Assembly: GCF_036850765.1 (NCBI RefSeq)
Contig: NC_089490.1
Coordinates: 130,662,522-130,726,521, forward strand
Direction of reading: 5' to 3'
DNA: 64,000 nucleotides
Source of the DNA: Saccopteryx bilineata
Lineage: Eukaryota; Chordata; Mammalia; Chiroptera; Emballonuridae
Shown here piece by piece: positions 61,745 to 64,000 of this stretch. Each line of letters starts with the position of its first letter. The first letter of the stretch is position 1. The notes under the pieces are model-generated. The model was given only the letters and a program-made list of their open reading frames with translations, was not told the origin of the DNA and searched no databases. A program made the position numbers and the translations under genes.

Positions 61745-62334
61745 TTTTAGGTTTTTTCTTATTCATTTTAGAGAGGGAGGAGAGAGAGAGAGAAGGGAGG
61801 AGCAGGAAACATCAACTCCCATATGTGCCTTGACCAGGCATGTTAGGATTTTTTTTGTTTGTTTGTTTTTTGTTTTTTTTTCATTTTTCCGAAGCTGGAA
61901 ACGGGGAGGCAGTCAGACAGACTCCTGCATGCGCCCAACCTGGATCCACCCGGCATGCCCACCAGGGGGCGATGTTCTGCCTCTCTGGGGCGTCGCTCTA
62001 TTGCATCCAGAGCCATTCTAGCACCTGAGGCAGAGGCCACAGAGCCATCCCTGGGCCATCTTTGCTCCAGTGGAGCCTCGGCTGCGGGAGGGGAAGAGAG
62101 AAACAGAGAGGAAGGAGAGGGGGAGGGGTGGAGAAGCAGTTGGGCACCTCTCCTGTGTGCCCCGGCCAGGAATCGAACCCGGGACTCCTGCATGCTAGGT
62201 TGACGCTCTACCGCTGAGCCAACCGGCCAGGGCATGTTAGGGGTTTTGACCAGGCATGCTAGGGGGTTTGAACTGGCTACCTCAGCATTTCAGGGTGAAG
62301 TTTTATCCACTGTGCCACCGCAGGTCAGGCCATG
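61745..62334 (-). mobile_element. SINE family B, split by a SINE A
   Basis: 61745-61847 carries the reversed tail and body ('gagagggaggagagagag', 'catcaactcccatatgtgccttgaccagg'). 62233-62334 carries the rest with the head ('gttttatccactgtgccaccgcaggtcaggc'). The junction also holds an extra copy of about 23 bp ('ttttgaccaggcatgctagg'). Confidence 0.85.
61848..62232 (-). mobile_element. SINE family A nested in SINE B
   Basis: Reversed copy with tail at left and head 'gctctaccgctgagccaaccggccagggc' at right. The duplication CATGTTAGG lies at 61839-61847 and 62233-62241. Confidence 0.93.
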
Positions 62335-62649
62335 TAGTGACAACTCTTAAGGAGAGCTAAAAAGATATTACAAAGACAAAGACAAAATAAGAATAAAAAA
62401 AGACATCTATTATAAATCTGTATCTATAGCTAATCTGTATCTGTGTTTGTATCTAATCTATCTCTATTTTATATCTATTTCTAATCTCTATCTATACCTG
62501 TAAACCATAATAATATATCTGTCTTCTTAAGGGTTCTCATTACAGTTGTTTTTCTCAATGCTATCTTTGTTTCTTCTTTGAAATCTGCCTCTCCAGGAAT
62601 CACCTGCTCTGCTGGCCACTGTTCCCCTTCCTTCAGCCACTGGGTCCCA
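62335..62649. other. Unassigned sequence with degenerate (CTATCT)n
   Basis: A loose TCTATCTATA-type repeat at about 62405-62500; otherwise nothing recognised. Confidence 0.4.
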
Positions 62650-62790
62650 GACTGCAAGCATTGGCATTGCCTAGAAGCATCTTGAGAATGAACATTCTCA
62701 GGTTGCACCCTGCATCAAATCTCTGGGGATGAGGCCCAGGAATGTGCATCTTCCTCAGCTCCCCATGGACTCTGTTGAGGACCACTGCTT
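62650..62790. repeat. MER5-like ancient hAT element
   Basis: 'cccagactgcaagcattggcattgcctagaagcatcttgagaatgaa', 'ctctggggatgaggcccaggaatgtgcatct' and the terminal 'gaggaccactg' follow the MER5A order. Confidence 0.7.
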
Positions 62791-62803
62791 GTATCACATA
62801 GGG

Positions 62804-62808
<5 letters not shown>

Positions 62809-62844
<36 letters not shown>

Positions 62845-63156
62845 CAGAGACAGAGAGAGAGAGACAGAGAAAGGGACAGATAGGGACAGACAGACAGGTA
62901 AGGGAGAGATGAGAAGCATCAATTATTCATTCTGACTCCTTAGTTGTTCATTGATTGCTTTCTCATATGTGCCTTGACCAGGGGCTACAGCAGAGTGAGT
63001 GACCCCTTTCTCAAGCCAGTGACCTTGGGTCCAAGCTGGTGAGCCGTGCTCAAACCAGATGAGCCCGCAATCAAGCTGGCGACCTCAGGGTTTCAAATCT
63101 GGGTCCTCTGCATCCCAGTCTGACACTTGATCCACTGAGCTACCACCTGGTCAGGC
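62809..63156 (-). mobile_element. SINE family C with (GT)n tail
   Basis: Reversed head 'gacacttgatccactgagctaccacctggtcaggc' at the right, (GT)n at 62809-62842 at the left. The duplication CACATAGGGCTTTT / CACGTGAGGCTTTT (62795-62808 and 63157-63170) has a few mismatches. Confidence 0.88.
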
Positions 63157-63170
63157 CACGTGAGGCTTTT

Positions 63171-64000
63171 GCTTTCCCACTCTTGTCAGGGATGACGGCC
63201 CTCCAGACCTATGCTGGCTGCACTGGGGCACTGGAACAAGACATGGAAGCAAGTTCTCCCTTCTCTCAGTGTTAAGGGAGGACAGCGGCTGGCCAAGGGG
63301 TCTGGCTTCTCTATCTCAGGTTCTCCATGTGTATGTACATTTGGGGTTGAATTGGTGCCAAGCCAGCCCTGTGCACATGATAATTACTGTTCTTACCATC
63401 ACTGTGGTCCTTGTGGGCCTTCTCAGGGCTCTTCTGGGCCCAGTGAAGGGAGAACACTGAGACCTCAGACCTAGAGAGAACACAGAGCCAGACAAGTATC
63501 TGAATCAAGTAAGAACTGACACTGGAAGAAAGAGTAGTTTGAGAACCACTATATTTTGATTTGCTTTGGTTATCAAGAGACAAATCCTGAAGGACTCTGT
63601 CTAAACATTTTTCTACATGAAGAACCGAGTTTGGAAGAAGGCAGGTTGATGTAGGAGCTGGGAAATGAGTCCGCTGTCTGGGGAACCCCAGGCTGGAGTG
63701 TGTGAGGTCGTGTGGGTCAGAGAAGGGCCATGAGCCAAATAGCCAGCTGGTCATAGGGTCCCAGCCCCCCAGATGGGTGGGGAGTACAGTTGCATGCCCT
63801 GAGTCTCCTGAGAGAGGTCTAGGGCACCTCAAGGGTGCTCACAGTAGTGACAAAGCACACAGGTAGCTTTCTCTTTCAACAGGTGGCCATGGCTTCTAGG
63901 GACTTCAGTGGATGCCGGCAGGCACAGGCACTAATCACTGTCTGGGAGGGTGGAGGAAATGTGCTCCAGGTGACAATGTTTCTAAGACTGGGCACCAGCA
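63171..64000. other. Unassigned sequence to the window end
   Basis: A 173-codon minus-strand frame (63832-63311) has no recognisable domain, and no splice structure could be supported. Nothing else was recognised. Confidence 0.4.

Noticed and set aside
63311..63832. 173-codon minus-strand open frame
   Set aside because: No domain, signal or family resemblance and no supporting splice or promoter context. Probably chance.

Overview
This is a mammalian, intron-free, repeat-dominated stretch with no intact host gene visible. Three tRNA-derived SINE families recur many times: A, about 395 bp, head GGTAGAGCGTCGGCCTGG; B, about 220 bp, GTGGATAAAGCGTCGACCTGG; C, about 340 bp, GTGGATAGAGCGTCGGACTGG. 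They look like the lineage-specific SINEs of horseshoe and leaf-nosed bats (Rhinolophidae/Hipposideridae, the Rhin-type SINEs). The usual vesper-bat VES head was not seen. My best guess is a rhinolophoid bat; that assignment comes from memory and is not a database result.

Layout. 0.07-0.46 kb: SINE A. 0.7-6.9 kb: nearly complete L1 on the minus strand, with 5'UTR, ORF1, ORF2 and one nonsense codon in each ORF. 7.0-7.35 kb: old MaLR-like LTR. 7.5-10.1 kb: internally deleted ERV on the minus strand (tRNA-Phe-like PBS, gag NC zinc knuckles, protease). 10.4-10.9 kb: L1 3' end. 11.16-11.53 kb: SINE C. 11.7-15.0 kb: L1 with an internal deletion but full target-site duplications. 15.2-19.1 kb: SINEs and large microsatellites. 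19.1-25.6 kb: plus-strand L1 missing its endonuclease domain and split by a SINE A. 26-34.8 kb: further L1s and SINEs. 35.5-41.9 kb: gamma-type ERV on the minus strand (tRNA-Pro PBS, decayed gag/pol) carrying a SINE A. 41.9-43.26 kb: olfactory receptor pseudogene split by a solo LTR. 45.7-47.5 kb: SINE B, a non-autonomous hAT element and SINE A. 48.6-49.55 kb: second olfactory receptor pseudogene. 49.5-55.4 kb: mostly unique sequence with MIRs. 56.4-61.7 kb: an older L1 with a nested SINE A. 61.7-63.2 kb: a SINE B split by a SINE A, a MER5-like element and a SINE C.

How it fits together. Two family-2-like olfactory receptor pseudogenes about 5.5 kb apart, both on the minus strand, suggest the window lies in or beside an olfactory receptor cluster that has been heavily invaded by transposons. 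Nested insertions with readable target-site duplications give a relative chronology: SINE A is the youngest wave, landing in L1s, an ERV and a SINE B. I found no undescribed gene system. The most informative items are the almost intact L1, the L1 copies with odd internal or 3' deletions, the dimer-like structure of SINE A, the two ERVs with identifiable primer-binding sites, and the hAT element with clear 8-bp duplications.
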